DNA of 64,000 nt from Watersipora subatra (Eukaryota; Bryozoa; Gymnolaemata; Cheilostomatida; Watersiporidae). The notes beneath the pieces are model-generated. The model had not been told where the DNA came from. It ran no database searches and was given only the letters and a program-made list of their open reading frames with translations. The stretch covers positions 62,033,248 to 62,097,247 of the forward strand of contig NC_088711.1 of assembly GCF_963576615.1 (NCBI RefSeq). Reading direction: 5' to 3'. The position numbers and the translations under genes are program-made. The first letter of the stretch is position 1, and every line of letters begins with the position of its first letter. Shown here piece after piece: positions 33,051 through 44,900 of this stretch.

Positions 33051-34768
33051 TTTACAATTTCATTGTTACACTCGCGTACTTTCATCACGCATCAATCTAT
33101 CATAAGATTGATGGTTGTTTGTTTAGAACTTCACAGATTTATTTCAAGCAGAAAGCAGCTGCAGTGTTTAGTCTGTACGAAACCATAAATCTTTGTGGTG
33201 GTGTTGGTCAGCTGAAGTTAGGTAAAGATGTGGAGAAATATTCAGCGAAGTGGTAAACTTTAACCATAACAATGATAATAAACTTTTGTTTCTCAATAAC
33301 TTGACGTTTATAGTGTGGTTATTTCAAAGGTTTGAAATACTGAGTCCTTCCAATGTTTGTATAACAAGTAGTTTATTCGTAGCTTGAGATCAGACTGATG
33401 ATTACTGAATGTGATTTCATTTATACAGCAATTTGTTAGCTTTATAGGTAGAAAAAGCGTAAGTATCAAAAAGCATTAATGAATAATAGAAATATAGCCT
33501 CTAGTTTTTCAGTAATAAAATAATTGATTTCTTTGCTTTCAAGTATCTCAACATAAACTTATATCAATAAAGTAGAGCAGGAGGAACCTTGTACATAGTG
33601 CAAATTTAAATTTAATAGAGTAAATCTATGTGATGCCATGATGGTAAGGTCTCTTTATTCTATTGTATCAGAGTAAATCTATGTGATATCATGATGTTAG
33701 TAGGCAGTGGGCTAAATCAGTCTATATTTTATCTCTGTTAGCACTTCTTTTCAGTGGCAGTTTCTTGCAGTTACCAGATAGATTCTGGATAGGTGTAAAA
33801 CTCTTATCTAATGAGTTGCCAAGCCTACCATTTCCATTAGTAGAAGAGTTTTTACATTGTGGGTTTGATAGGTTTTAAGGAGTTATCTCCTTTTACACCA
33901 AAATGTATTTGGCTCGTTGCTGAGTGAGTCACAGTTTTCCCATGCATTACGAAGCTCAAAGAGTCGTCTGCTGAATTTCTTTCTTTGTCATGCATAGTTT
34001 GAGCTTTGACCTGGCTTGTATAGCCCACATGCATAGTTCTCAAAAAATAATTTGATAAATTTGACCGAACACACAACTCAGGCACTTAGTCACTGACTAG
34101 ATAGTTTAAAAAACAATTTAAAAAGCCTGAAAGGCCTGTTTCCAGGGGTGTTTGTGTTCAACTTGTCAGCAAGGCCTCTCAAATTCACAGATCATGCTAA
34201 CAGAGGCTGACTAACAGAAACAAAATTGAGCTTGCTAGGAAAGACCACTTGAGGTGAGTATTTTTCTAGACTCGAGATACTTTACCACTCAAACAGTTAA
34301 GGTTAGATAATATGGTTTATAATTATTCTATACAATGATTAGTTTGAAATTTAATGACATGAATTAATAATTATAATAAAATAAAGGAATGTAGACACAG
34401 TAATCTGTACAAAACTGTAGTGGTGGCTGCTGATCAAAGTGATTTTTTCAGTTTAAAAATAACTGAATTCCAATCTAGCCTGTTAGGAAGCATTAGTTGT
34501 GCTCTTGTTTATTAAATAGACAAAGCATACATGTATTCACCCTGACTGATTGGTTTTAACTTACTAAGTTATAGTGATTTTACATAGTTATTTCTCCGGT
34601 CATTAATGTTGTTCTGACATTCATTTAGCCACACGAATGGTGCCAAAAACCTGCTACTCATGTTACACCTTGTCATGATGAGCCACCAAAGAAAGCTTAT
34701 ACAGTTGTCACAGCTCTTATACACACAAAACTGCTCAAGAAACAAATAACTGGCTAGGAATAAATATA
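33051..34768. other. Non-coding stretch
   Basis: No gene supported. A short local direct repeat (GAGTAAATCTATGTGAT at about 33620 and 33672) is the only structure noticed. Confidence 0.5.
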
Positions 34769-35543
34769 CAGTCAAACTCGAATAACTCGCCCTCGGATAG
34801 CTCAAACAGATGGTTAACTCGAACGGATTTGTTTGGTCCGCTCCCACGCAATGATAAATTGCTTTAGGTAACTTTACCTTAACATCATTAACTCGAACAG
34901 TTTTTTTTGCCCAACAGCTACAGACCGAGACGGTTGTTAACCTTTTAAACTATCCCTTTATTTTAGGCCATTGAGCTAATCAACTTTTAGTAATTCTTAG
35001 GCGTCGTTATTATCATCATCGGCAAAATGTTTTTTGCCAATGATGGTAATACTATTACAAACCTTTTGTAAAGGTTTGTAAAAATTCAAATTTTACCAAA
35101 CATCTGCTTTGTGATAGCCCTTTGAAGGCAAGGAAAAGCGAAGTAACCTTCGAATAAACTTATAATAAAATCGGCAAAATTGATCTTGATTAAAACGCTC
35201 AGGAGAGAAAGGTGTCTTTTTTCTGAGCGTTTTAACCGCTATCAAGTTTTGCCAATTTTAACCTGAGGACGTTTTGGCAGTCACATCACCTAAAACAACA
35301 AACAAATCTCAAGTGATAGAAAAATATCTATACGTACTGATAAAAAATTTTTAAACCTTCACATGAGAGACCCTTTAACTTGCAACAAGCAATCTATGCT
35401 TTTGATTTATATATAGTTTGTATATCCACACCTATCTACTGATAAATACATGCACTTGTGACAGTGCTCTGGTAACTTGAACGCTCTGATACTCGAACAC
35501 CTTTGCTCGGTCCCGTGAAGTTCGAGTTGTCAAAGTTTCTCTG
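34769..35543 (+). mobile_element. Pogo/Tigger-like MITE 1 (775 bp)
   Basis: Begins CAGTCAAACTCGAATAACTCG after a TA (34767-34768) and ends GTTCGAGTTGTCAAAGTTTCTCTG before TA (35544-35545), giving an imperfect terminal inverted repeat and a TA target duplication. Subterminal words (AACTCGAACA, TTGGTCCGCTCCCACGCAAT, TGCTCGGTCCC) recur in the element at 62014-63123. Such CAGTCRAAC-type termini with TA duplication are typical of pogo/Tigger elements. No transposase frame is present. Confidence 0.8.
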
Positions 35544-35545
35544 TA

Positions 35546-37090
35546 CATGTAGGTCTAGCTTTATAAACACTAACAATTAAAGCATGAATAATACTATAGC
35601 CAAATTTCAAGTTATTTAAGAGAGCAATATAACTTCAAATGATTTTTATTTGTATCACAAGCAACTTAACATAAATATTTCCTGTTTGTTAAGTTAATAT
35701 GCGCAAGTTTAAGCTAATTGTCTTTAAATATATATTATAGCTTCTCTAGCTTTTCACTCACAACCCTTGTTCTCTACTGAGTTGAATTCATGTCCAAGAT
35801 GAGTATCCACTGTTGTTTAAAGCAACATGAGTACTTTCATCATTGAAGGTAAAGAAATATAAGTACTGCGAACCTTATTTCTACAAGCAGTTGGAGCCTA
35901 TGTGAGCCAACATGGTCCTAATTTAGGTACTGTGGTGTCATCCACTCATTTCACGACAAGAGACTTGGTCTTTGCCACCACGAGAGCTTCCGCTTTCAAT
36001 AGTAGTCCTCTATTCCAAAGACTACGTAATGCTTATGAATTTGCTCGCTGCCTTCTGAGTTGCCATCTTTGTATTCTATAAACAGTCCGAGATGTAACCA
36101 CTAACTTACTGTACCTTCATTGGCCGGTTGAGCAGAAAATGTTTAACACACACTATAGGATGGTGTTCCGTGTTAGCCTTTTTCCAATGACCCTTTTTAG
36201 GGGTTCCACTTTGAATCAGAGAAAACTTCTTTTTTGCTTATTGATCCTTACTTCACACTGTCTTTAGACTTTTTTTAAAATATGGCCATATTTAGAGCTG
36301 GCCTAGCATATGGTATATGGCTTTTAACTGTCTGAGTTTTTGATGTAAAATGTTCAATGAATAGTAATGTAAATAGTAGCCCAATTCAAGTTTGACAGGT
36401 TAAATCCTATTCATATGTAATCGTGAAGTTCCTTCAGATTGATAAACAGTAGGAATAGCAATTGGTAACATAAAATTGTGTGGTCACTTATCTACATTAC
36501 ATTGAAGGTCAGAAACCAGTAAATAACTAACTCATTGTTCTATTTATTTGATTTCGTAAAATATCGCTGTCTGATAAACAAACACTTGTTTGCTACAAAA
36601 TTTCAGCATCATCAAACAGTCTTAAAGAAGCTCTTTTCATGGGAAATAGTCAAAGGCAGTTAGCTATGTATAATAAAAACAACAATAGTTCCAGGATACA
36701 ACTTTTAGAAATCCCTTGTGTAGGCAGATAAAAACAGCCATGAGTAATCCAGTTTTTATCAGTCTCATCAGTTCAGTATACCAGTTTCTTATTTAAGCTA
36801 TTTTACAATCAGCACACCTTTTTATGTGAACAGACACATGATTGAGATATTGGTCTGCAGTTTGTCCCTTCTGAAAACCAATTTTTAAAAGCTTGCACAG
36901 GATAAAACCTAGAATGATGGAAGAGGTACTCAAGTGTTTTAACTTGATGAGAAAAGACCTATTTTTGTGGTCAAAGGTTTAGAAACATTTTCTACCCTGG
37001 TGTCAGATGTAAGCTATTAGACGAATTACATGCATAGCCATGTCTTCTATAGCAAGTGTCATGCTTGGTCCATCTTCACAATCTATGAAT
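35546..37090. other. Non-coding stretch before the ARFRP1-like pseudogene
   Basis: No supported coding sequence. If the ARFRP1-like gene once had upstream exons or a promoter they would lie here, but I cannot identify them. Confidence 0.5.
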
Positions 37091-37117
37091 TCTTTTGCAC
37101 ATATTTTTCTTGTTCAG

Positions 37118-37836
37118 GGCACTGACCACGTACACCCTCTCGTCTGGTTTATACGAGCATCTCACTCAAAAAGAGCAATACTATGTATGTACTCACTCTT
37201 GACCTTGATAATGCTGGTAAAACAACTTGTATTGAACAAAAACAGACAAGGTTCAATGAAAACTATCGCCTTAAAAATTTAGCGCGATTTACTACAACAG
37301 TTTGTCTGAACATTGGTAAGATAAATATCGGTAAGATCAGGTTCAACTTTTGGGACCTCGGTGAGCAGGAGGAACTACCGTTGCTCTGGGATAAGTACTG
37401 CGCAGAATGCCACACTGTTGTTTACATGATTGACTCGGCAAAAACCAGCAGGTACTTGTAATCGCATATGCATTTTCTTCAAGCTGAGATGCATTGGCAT
37501 GTGCTACCTTACCTACTGTGAACCTTCCCACCTTTTTGCAGGTTACAAGAGTCTCTGGCCTCTTTCAATAAGACGATAGCCAATGAACATTTGAATGGAG
37601 TGCCTCTTCTTGTTATAGCCAACAAATAGGACTTACCAGAAAGCATTCACATTCCTGACATAAAAGCAGCGTTCAACACGAGCGCTAGTAAAATTGGACT
37701 TCGGGACTGCAGTGTCATGGCTGCCAGTGTCCTTAAAGGAGATGGTATTGATGAAGGTATAGAATGGCTGGTGAAGTGTGTGTCTTGCAACAAAACCACC
37801 GTCTTGCGACAGATCCTGAGCATTGATTTGAATTAA
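37118..37836 (+). pseudogene. Degenerate ARF-related protein 1 (ARFRP1-like) GTPase with one intron
   Basis: Reads YTLSSGLYEHL at the N-terminus, then LDNAGKTTCIEQKQTRFNEN, TTTVCLNIG, INIGKIRFNFWDLGEQEELP, LLWDKYCAECHTVVYMIDS, and after an intron LQESLASFNKTIANEHLNGV and EGIEWLVKCV. This order is that of ARFRP1, a Golgi/trans-Golgi small GTPase. The ~90-bp intron (AGCAG|GTACTTG at 37451/37452 to TTTTTGCAG|GTTACA at 37541/37542) is intact and in frame, so it is not a processed copy. Lesions: the expected start reads ACG, an ATGT duplication shifts the frame near 37180, the P-loop glycine is D (DLDNAGKT), the G3 motif is DLGEQ instead of DLGGQ, and TAG (37627-37629) replaces Q in the NKQD box. 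A recently decayed duplicate is most likely. Confidence 0.8.
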
Positions 37837-38196
37837 TTTATTAACCGATTCACATTTTTCTTTTTAACGTCGACATAAGATTAGATATAGGAAGATCGCT
37901 TACTTCTATAATATTTGATGTTCATATTTGTGCTTTTCAATTGTATAGTGATAGTTTGTTAGTCAGTGATAACTAGTTACATGAATATATAAATTATTCT
38001 TGATAAAGAGTTGCAATCTCCTTTAACCATAACAGATCATGGATCGATATTTTCTCTACACTAAATAGACTATTACAGCTGTATAGCAATGTTTATTTGT
38101 TTATAAACAGTATATTATAGCAGAGTACTTGAAATAAAACTAACTGCATTTAACTCACTAACTATTGTGGATTTTTGTGTAAAGCATTGTCTAATC

Positions 38197-38959
38197 CAGG
38201 GGTCGACAATCTTTTCCACTCAAAGAGCCATTTGAACTCGTTTTCTGCAGGAAAGAACCCAGTGGGAGCCACAAACCTCCTTTGATATTTTAAATTAAAA
38301 AAAGAAATACTACATGTAGCGTTTTTTTTTAGTTTTTAATGCTTTTATACCATATTTACATCATAAAACAAAAAGGTGTCATTATACACGCTAGGTGTTT
38401 GATGATTTAACTGCTGAGAAAACAAAACTACACTTTTGCAAAGAACAATAAAATATTTTTGGCCGTTTTATTGGCGCTTAAATTGTTGTAAGGTGTACTA
38501 CCTGTATTAGTGTTGTTTATCAGTAGTGTTGTTGACGATAATGCGGACCTTTGTGGCTGACCAGCCTTACTAGATTTCTAATTGTTTTACCAAGTTGGTT
38601 GATATAATATCAGAAGGTATCTCGTAGTGATCTAGTCCTCCATACAAATCCTGTAGTACGTTTTTCTTTACTTTAATGTTAAATTTGGAGCCATGGGACG
38701 ATCATGTGATAATGTACTAAAAACATAACATAAATAATGACGCATAACAAGTGAAAATGTTTGATTTATCACCATAATTACATTTTTTAAAATTATGATA
38801 CAAAATCTTGTGATAAAACTTCTAGATTTTTATGAATTACTTTGCATATCGTAAAAAAAAAGAAAAAAGAAAAGAGGAAAAAATTCAAGGTCAGAGGGAG
38901 CCGCAGCAAAGGGATGAAAAAGCTGCATGGCCTCTGAAGCCGCGAGTTGCCGACTCCTG
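38197..38959 (+). mobile_element. hAT-type MITE (763 bp)
   Basis: Starts CAGGGGTCGACAATCTTTTC and ends GCGAGTTGCCGACTCCTG, forming an imperfect terminal inverted repeat of the CAGGGGTC.. hAT type. It is flanked by an 8-bp target duplication with one mismatch (GTCTAATC at 38189-38196, GTCTAAAC at 38960-38967). Subterminal segments (AAGAGCCATTTGAACTCG; GAGGGAGCCGCAGCAAAGGG) contain GAGCCATTT/GAGCCGC motifs as in other hAT ends. No transposase inside. Confidence 0.85.
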
Positions 38960-38967
38960 GTCTAAAC

Positions 38968-39560
38968 AGTATGCACCTAGCTCAAATATGAATATCATAG
39001 CAAGCAAGGCTGCTACGAGAGGTTTTCACATTTGGTCATGTCCTTCTAGGATCCATTGTTCTTGAGAGTCGTATGAGTCAGTCTTCTCAAATTTTTATAA
39101 CCATTCACAAGATGCTGTCTTACAGTGTGTGTTTCAAATAGGTATGTCATAAGTGTGTTATTTGTTAAACTTCAATTGCCAAGGTTAACTTGATCAAGTG
39201 CTACGCTACGTTTAGTTTAAATCACAATCATGTTGAACGGTGATTAGATTGTTGCTGACCGATATATCATGAGTAACAAGTTTTCTCCCATGTTTTATAC
39301 TTAGCACACCAAGAGAATCAACTGACAACTTTTTTGCATTATTTCTCTCAAGGAGGAGAAAATATTACATTTAAATGACCTAAATTTAAAGCTGCGATTG
39401 AGTTCTGAATTGTATACCACTTATTCAAATCCTTTCGTGCTTATTTAACATTCACTATGTTTCCATGATGTGCAAGATTTGTGTGCAAGATATCTAAGTA
39501 TTAACTTGTTACCCAAAACCAAGCGTCTGTGTTGAAGACATACTAGCCAAAGGAAAGTAT
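38968..39560. other. Non-coding stretch
   Basis: No supported gene or recognised repeat. Confidence 0.5.
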
Positions 39561-39564
39561 GATG

Positions 39565-39830
39565 CACCAATTTTTTTGTAACTGTTCGCAGTATCGGCAT
39601 AGTTGGTGTTCTCTCCAAACACAGCCTTTTGCATGATTATTCATTTGATGTAATATTTCAACACTAATCTGCACTCATCTAGAGTACCGCATGATGAACC
39701 AATTTTATCATAGGTGTGAGCAGTATTAGTATGGTTGGTGTTCTCACCATACATGGGTATTTGAATGTCTAGCTCTTTCATGTAGTATTTCTATGATGAA
39801 TTGTAGTTTCCTAAAATCTAAAGGCCGAGC
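39565..39830 (-). pseudogene. Orphan TPR relic (about two repeats)
   Basis: The minus strand reads KYYMKELDIQIPMYGENTNH, then TNTAHTYDKIGSSCGTLDEC, KYYIK-stop-IIMQKAVFGENTNYADTANS and YKKIGA. These are two 42-residue TPR units of the same family as copies A-D, with an in-frame stop and no flanking NTase exon. It lies ~1 kb downstream of copy D on the same strand, so it may be the tail of an older fifth copy. Confidence 0.8.
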
Positions 39831-39984
39831 CACTGTTAATATAGTTGACTTAATATAAATAAGGTAGTATATAGATAGGGCTGTTGAGGTTACGCCTGCT
39901 GAGACACGAGTGTTTGATAAAATAAATTAGGCCTTCACCACTCCCTAAACCTGAAGATGAATATTCGCAACCTCATGATATATT

Positions 39985-40240
39985 TGTGAAAAAATTTTGA
40001 CGAATGAGGTTGCATAAAAGTGTAAACAGAAGCCATCGTGTTCAGCTACGTCCCATTTTAGCCATTTTGGGAAGGGATTCCAATCTACGGCGTTTTCGTG
40101 ATGGCTGCGATTAACTTCGTTTTTGAGCTTCAAAGATCTTGTAATCACATTTCCACATATTTTGCACCTACAACACAACAGAGTAAGACATGGTGAATCT
40201 TTTGATACCAAATAACTGTAATGTGAATTTTGTTGCAAGT
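39985..40240 (+). repeat. Dispersed repeat family R1, copy 3
   Basis: Direct match to 487-745 (AAAGTGTAAACAGAAGCCAT, TGCGATTAACT, TTTCCACATATTTTGCACCT, ATAACTGTAATGTGAATTTT). Confidence 0.65.
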
Positions 40241-40800
40241 CAACCTTTAAGTTAATGGCTAAATACTAAAAATATAAGCTAACATTTGGCTCTAAGTTTA
40301 TTGGCATATACTGGAACGTGCGCATCAATGCCTAAGAGAATATCTGTCTGTAAAAGATATATTACTTACAAGAGAATTAGATATATGAAAACAAGCACCA
40401 AATTAAATTTGTTTATCTATCACAAATCTAATACTACAGGTTTTCCAGTATTCTTTGATGACTGCAACTTTACAAACCTCCCTGATGCCTCGGTAATACT
40501 TTGTGTAGACAATATTCTTATTGTTTTGATAAATGTATTTGTTAAGTTTTTGACACATACACAAACATTATCATCATAGAGCTGTGCGCAATATTAGATT
40601 AGAAACCACAGCTATACAAACAAAGCTACAGTCACACTAAAGTGTCTCTAAAGTATAACATATATACTGTTACTGCAAAAATGAGAGGAGCATCCAAAGG
40701 AAAAAAGTACATGTAGTTTCTATAACAAATAAAACTAAATTCTATATTCACCTAAATATAATGACACAAAGTATAGGAGAATAACACACATTCACATCTG
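40241..40800. other. Non-coding stretch downstream of copy D
   Basis: No supported gene. A 97-codon open frame at 40286-40579 on the plus strand has no recognisable features. Confidence 0.45.
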
Positions 40801-40979
40801 AGTAGGATGATCCTAGATAGTAAATGTTAAACTATGAATAGTCAGTTATATATTAGTTCTATGTAGTCAGTTGTGTTCTCTTGTTTATAATGATATTTCT
40901 ATGGAGATGATGACGTCTGTCTTGCTTTTATGATAGCGAGTGATCTTTTCTTGCATAGTGAGGCGAGTGTGCGCTTACC
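40800..40979 (-). repeat. Conserved 3' flank of copy D with intact donor-like site
   Basis: Same block as downstream of copies A-C (GAGTAGGATGATCCTAG, ATGAATAGTCAGTTATATATT, TGTTCTCTTGTTTA). On the minus strand the gene-proximal edge is CCATAG|GTAAGC at 40979/40978. Confidence 0.65.
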
Positions 40980-41042
40980 TATGGATCTTACTAAACTAAC
41001 GTTCTTGTAAATTCTAGCAACATCAATATGGTTAGTGTCTTT

Positions 41043-41933
41043 TCAGTTGACGACCTTTTCTAGGGCTTGTGCTTTTTTGCTATATTTTTTTGCTTGACTG
41101 TTGTCACCCATAAAATAGTGTACACATGCGATGGTCTGGTAGCTCTTCAGGATATCTCTATGTTGGGAATCCTCTCCATATACAGCCTTCTGTACCTCTA
41201 GCGCTTGGTTGTAATTAGTTAATGCATGTTTGTACAGATTCATCCAATCTTGTGTACGCAAGCTTGAGCCATCGCTTTTTTCTTTGAGTTTATCAGCCAG
41301 CGCTGAGTATTCTGAGCCAATTCTCTCGCAACATCTAGCAACAGGTATACGGTTTGTGTTTTCGCTATACACAGCCATCAACATGGATAGTGCTCGCAGA
41401 TGATATTCTAATGCTGTTTCTCGCTCACCCAGTCCACTGTGTGCTCTGCCAAAGCTCAAGTAGGTCTTAGCAATATTGACGTGGTTGGTACCCTCTCCAT
41501 ATACAGCTTTTAGCAGGTCTAATTCCTTTGCATGATATTTTAATGCTGTTTTATCGCCATGTTGCTTCATGCCGTGTGCTGTGCCAATGCCATTGTAGCT
41601 GATAGCAATTCTAGGATGATTGGTATCCTTTTCATACACAATCTTTTGCATGCGCAATGCTTTGGTGTGATAGTTTAATGCTTCTTGGTCATCACCGTAT
41701 GCAAAACCGATGAGGTTGTAGGTATGAGCAATTTCGCAATGGTTGGCATAATCTCCATATACAGCCTTTAGCGTGTCTAACGCTTTTCTGTGATATTCTA
41801 ATGCCTGTTTGTATTCACCCATATCAGTGTACACTAAACCAATGCTATTGTAGGTGATCCCTATATCTTTTAGATTGTGTTCATCCCTTACGTCACAGTC
41901 CATAAGGTCTAACAGGTTCACATCATTTCCCAC
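41043..41933 (-). CDS. Exon 3 of copy D: short TPR array
   Basis: Acceptor TTTGCAG|GTGGGAA at 41934/41933. Units include ITYNSIGLVYTDMGEYKQAL and KTYLSFGRAHSGLGERETAL. One unit lacks residues (GFAYGDDQEALNY). It ends LEKVVN before TGA. The frame beyond the stop reads KDTNHIDVARIYKNVSLVRS up to the donor at 40979. Confidence 0.75.
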   Translation of the reverse strand: MGNDVNLLDLMDCDVRDEHNLKDIGITYNSIGLVYTDMGEYKQALEYHRKALDTLKAVYGDYANHCEIAHTYNLIGFAYGDDQEALNYHTKALRMQKIVYEKDTNHPRIAISYNGIGTAHGMKQHGDKTALKYHAKELDLLKAVYGEGTNHVNIAKTYLSFGRAHSGLGERETALEYHLRALSMLMAVYSENTNRIPVARCCERIGSEYSALADKLKEKSDGSSLRTQDWMNLYKHALTNYNQALEVQKAVYGEDSQHRDILKSYQTIACVHYFMGDNSQAKKYSKKAQALEKVVN

Positions 41934-44900
41934 CTGCAAACACAGAGCAGATTGAAAGCTTGGGTACACACCAACTTGTACATCATTTATTAGTTTGAGG
42001 AGTTATTTACCCATGTGCCCAAACACTTTATCTGAACAATGTGCCATTGTGTGTAAACCTTTATAGCTGTAACTGTTATAGTTATATTTATGGCTGTTTT
42101 TTCTTTATAAATCATTTTATTTCAATTTTCCCATATTCGGATAAGTCTATGGGTAGTATGCATTAGTAGTTAAGATAACAAAAAGTTGCCTACTCTCATT
42201 AGTTTTAATTACAGATTACGCTATTTTGAAACCAAACTCAGGTATATATATAGTTTGTTGATGAATAGATGGCAGTTACAAGCGAGAGATATACTTTTCA
42301 GAGACTTCAATAAAGTGAGTATACCCAAGGTTAACCAGATCATACCTCTGCTAATGTTACTACCCTTATTAAAACAACAAACCTCTCCGATCAGTCGACG
42401 GAAAGCTTTATAGTTTCCAATTTCTTGATAGCAGTGTGCAGCCAAAAGCTTCCAGAACTTTTGTCGTTTGGGTTCTTTGAGGAGATATAAAAAATACTTT
42501 AATGCATACTTGTAGTTCTGTGTGTAATAGAGTAAATATGCACACAGTTCTATACGTTTTTTGAAGGTCTTCTTTGGTGAGTCTAGTTGAGTTGATGTGG
42601 AACTGGTGAGTATCTCACAGCACAAGGAGCAGCTGATTGAGTCAACTGCTTCACCAAGTGCTTTGCTTATCTCTGTTTTGGCAGCAGAATATTGTCCGGT
42701 GAAATAGAGAGCTTCTGCCTTTACCCAGAAGTCATTTTTGGGAACATTCATATCTTTAAGCATTGTAGTGAGATGTCCTTTCGTATCGGCTGGAGAAGGT
42801 AGCTGAGTAAGTTTGCATTTCACAGACTGTTTGATAGGGGTGAGTAAGCATCCCATAAGTACTACCAAGTGTGCTGGAATAGCGTAAGATAACTTCTGAC
42901 CACCCTGATAATACTCGTCAATCTGTACAGAGTCAGTCTGCGATTTCATCTTGAGATAAGCTGAAGTTCGTATGTATATGGAGAGTGCAAGGAGAATACT
43001 CAAGTACTGATGAATGTCTGGTGATAGAAGGCCTTGTTGTTGAAGCATTGAATAGATATCCCATGAATGACAACAATCTCTGAGCCCGAGACACATCTTC
43101 ATATTGTTAGCGAAAAGAGTCGGATATCGGAATATCTTTTCCTTCACCTTGACATTCAGATTATCTGGTGGTTGAAACTTGACAAACTCAGGCAGAAAAA
43201 CATAGTTATCCATGTCTTTCACAAATGATTTAAAGCGTTTTTTTCTGACAGCTTGTATTTCCTTCACATCATTTTCACACGATTCTCTTGATTTAATAAA
43301 CTTTTCATACAGTTGTCTGGAGCCTTGTTCTTCTTCATTGGAAAGTAAAACAATAGTAGAGGAAAACATGTCGGATTTATCTCCTGCTAATTCTTCTAGT
43401 GGTTTCTTTGCCACTTCTTTGTACATCTTCATGAATCCTTCTATCGTTAGTGTCAGACTCATACCTCCCACCTTACCATTTCCTGTTGGGATGTTACCAG
43501 AGTTTGTAGTGATTCCATCTATTCTGTATCCAGTGACAGCCTTCTTAGCCAGCTTACTTAACTCACTGTTTGTCTTCAACTCATCAATATCAAAGGACTT
43601 CAGAGGACTCTCACCTAGATTTCCTATTCTGAAGTAGCTGTCTACTGCTAGTTTTTCAAAGTAATCTGATTCCTTCTCCACGATGATAGCGTATTCTAGA
43701 TCAGAGTAAGGAGTTGCATCCCCCTTCGCTATGGAACCTAATCCAATGATAGCAAACTTACACGGAGCTTCTTCATCCTTCTTCTTCAGCACATCAACAC
43801 TTGATTGGAGAATCTCTTTAGATACTTGAGCGAGTTTCTTACTGCAGGTTTCACTAGCTGAAAATACTTTCTGACTAAATTCTTCTGCATTTCTAAGATT
43901 GTCCTCACTGAATATGTCAACATTTTTCAAGGCAATCATCTGTTTATCAAGAGCACTAAAGTCTTCCTTAGTATCTTTTCTATACTTCTCTAGAAGTGCC
44001 TTATGTTTACTGATCATCTGCTGATGTTCATCATAGCTGAGAGGATGGTTTCCTTTGTACCAACTTTTTTCTATGTCATAGACTAGTCTGCGTCTGTCAT
44101 CAGTTGGATTAAGAGTCACACTGCAGTTAGCTAGCCCATGTGCCTGTAAAGCAGTATTTTAGAAGCTATTACTTTATAAGTTTAGAACTGATAGCTCGGG
44201 CAAACTGAAAAAGATTAAATGTAGAAAAGTATTTTTGAAAACAGTTTGTTTTGCATCAGTTTAAAAGAAGACATAAATTGTATTTTGCTATTTACTAATT
44301 TCAGAACAAGAAATTAGTTCGGTTGGAGCATTTTCTGCACACAGTTTTTCTACGATGATGAGTAAGGCTAATTTTTTTCTTTTGAGTGTGTCGGTTGCTC
44401 ACATTTGGTAAAAGAGAATTATGAGACTGTGTTAAAGTACAAATCGAATAGCTTGGGCTATTTTTAGCTAAAAAAAGGTGAGAGAAAAAGGAGATGAAAA
44501 AAAAGGAGAGGTGAAGCTAGAGAACGAATAAATGAGACAGAGCAGTGATAATAGAAGAATGGTAATAGAGAGAAATGATAAGAGAAAGAAAAGGCGGGAG
44601 AAACGAGAGGTGAGGTAAAGGAAAGATGAGAAAGAGAGAAGATGAACAAGAGACAGGGAAAAAATGACGATATAAAATCCTAGGAAATGTATTTTTAAGA
44701 TAATATGTTTTGGAAAAATACCTGCAGGTAATGTCTCCAAATGGGAGAGTCCGAAGTACTTGAGTCACAAGAAATACTCTCAGCTCTCTCCTTGTATTCT
44801 CTAGCTAATGTGTCAAGTTGGTTCAATCCACCATGTGCCATCATTTATTCCTCAGGTTTTTCTGCAATATTTAGGGCATTATGACAACCATATTGAATGT

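Noticed and set aside
33390-33425. Fifth hammerhead candidate (CTGATGATTACTG...)
   Set aside because: The CTGATGA word is present, but no GAAAC follows at the required position and no cleavage triplet can be placed.
43212-43637. Plus-strand frame antisense to the NTase exon of copy D (similar at 24158-24364 and 16478-16669)
   Set aside because: Its conservation follows from the conserved NTase codons on the opposite strand. No independent evidence.
44464-44768. Several S/L/F-rich minus-strand open frames (also 25189-25374)
   Set aside because: They overlap the polypyrimidine tract in intron 1 of the NTase-TPR genes, and three frames are open at once. This is composition, not coding.
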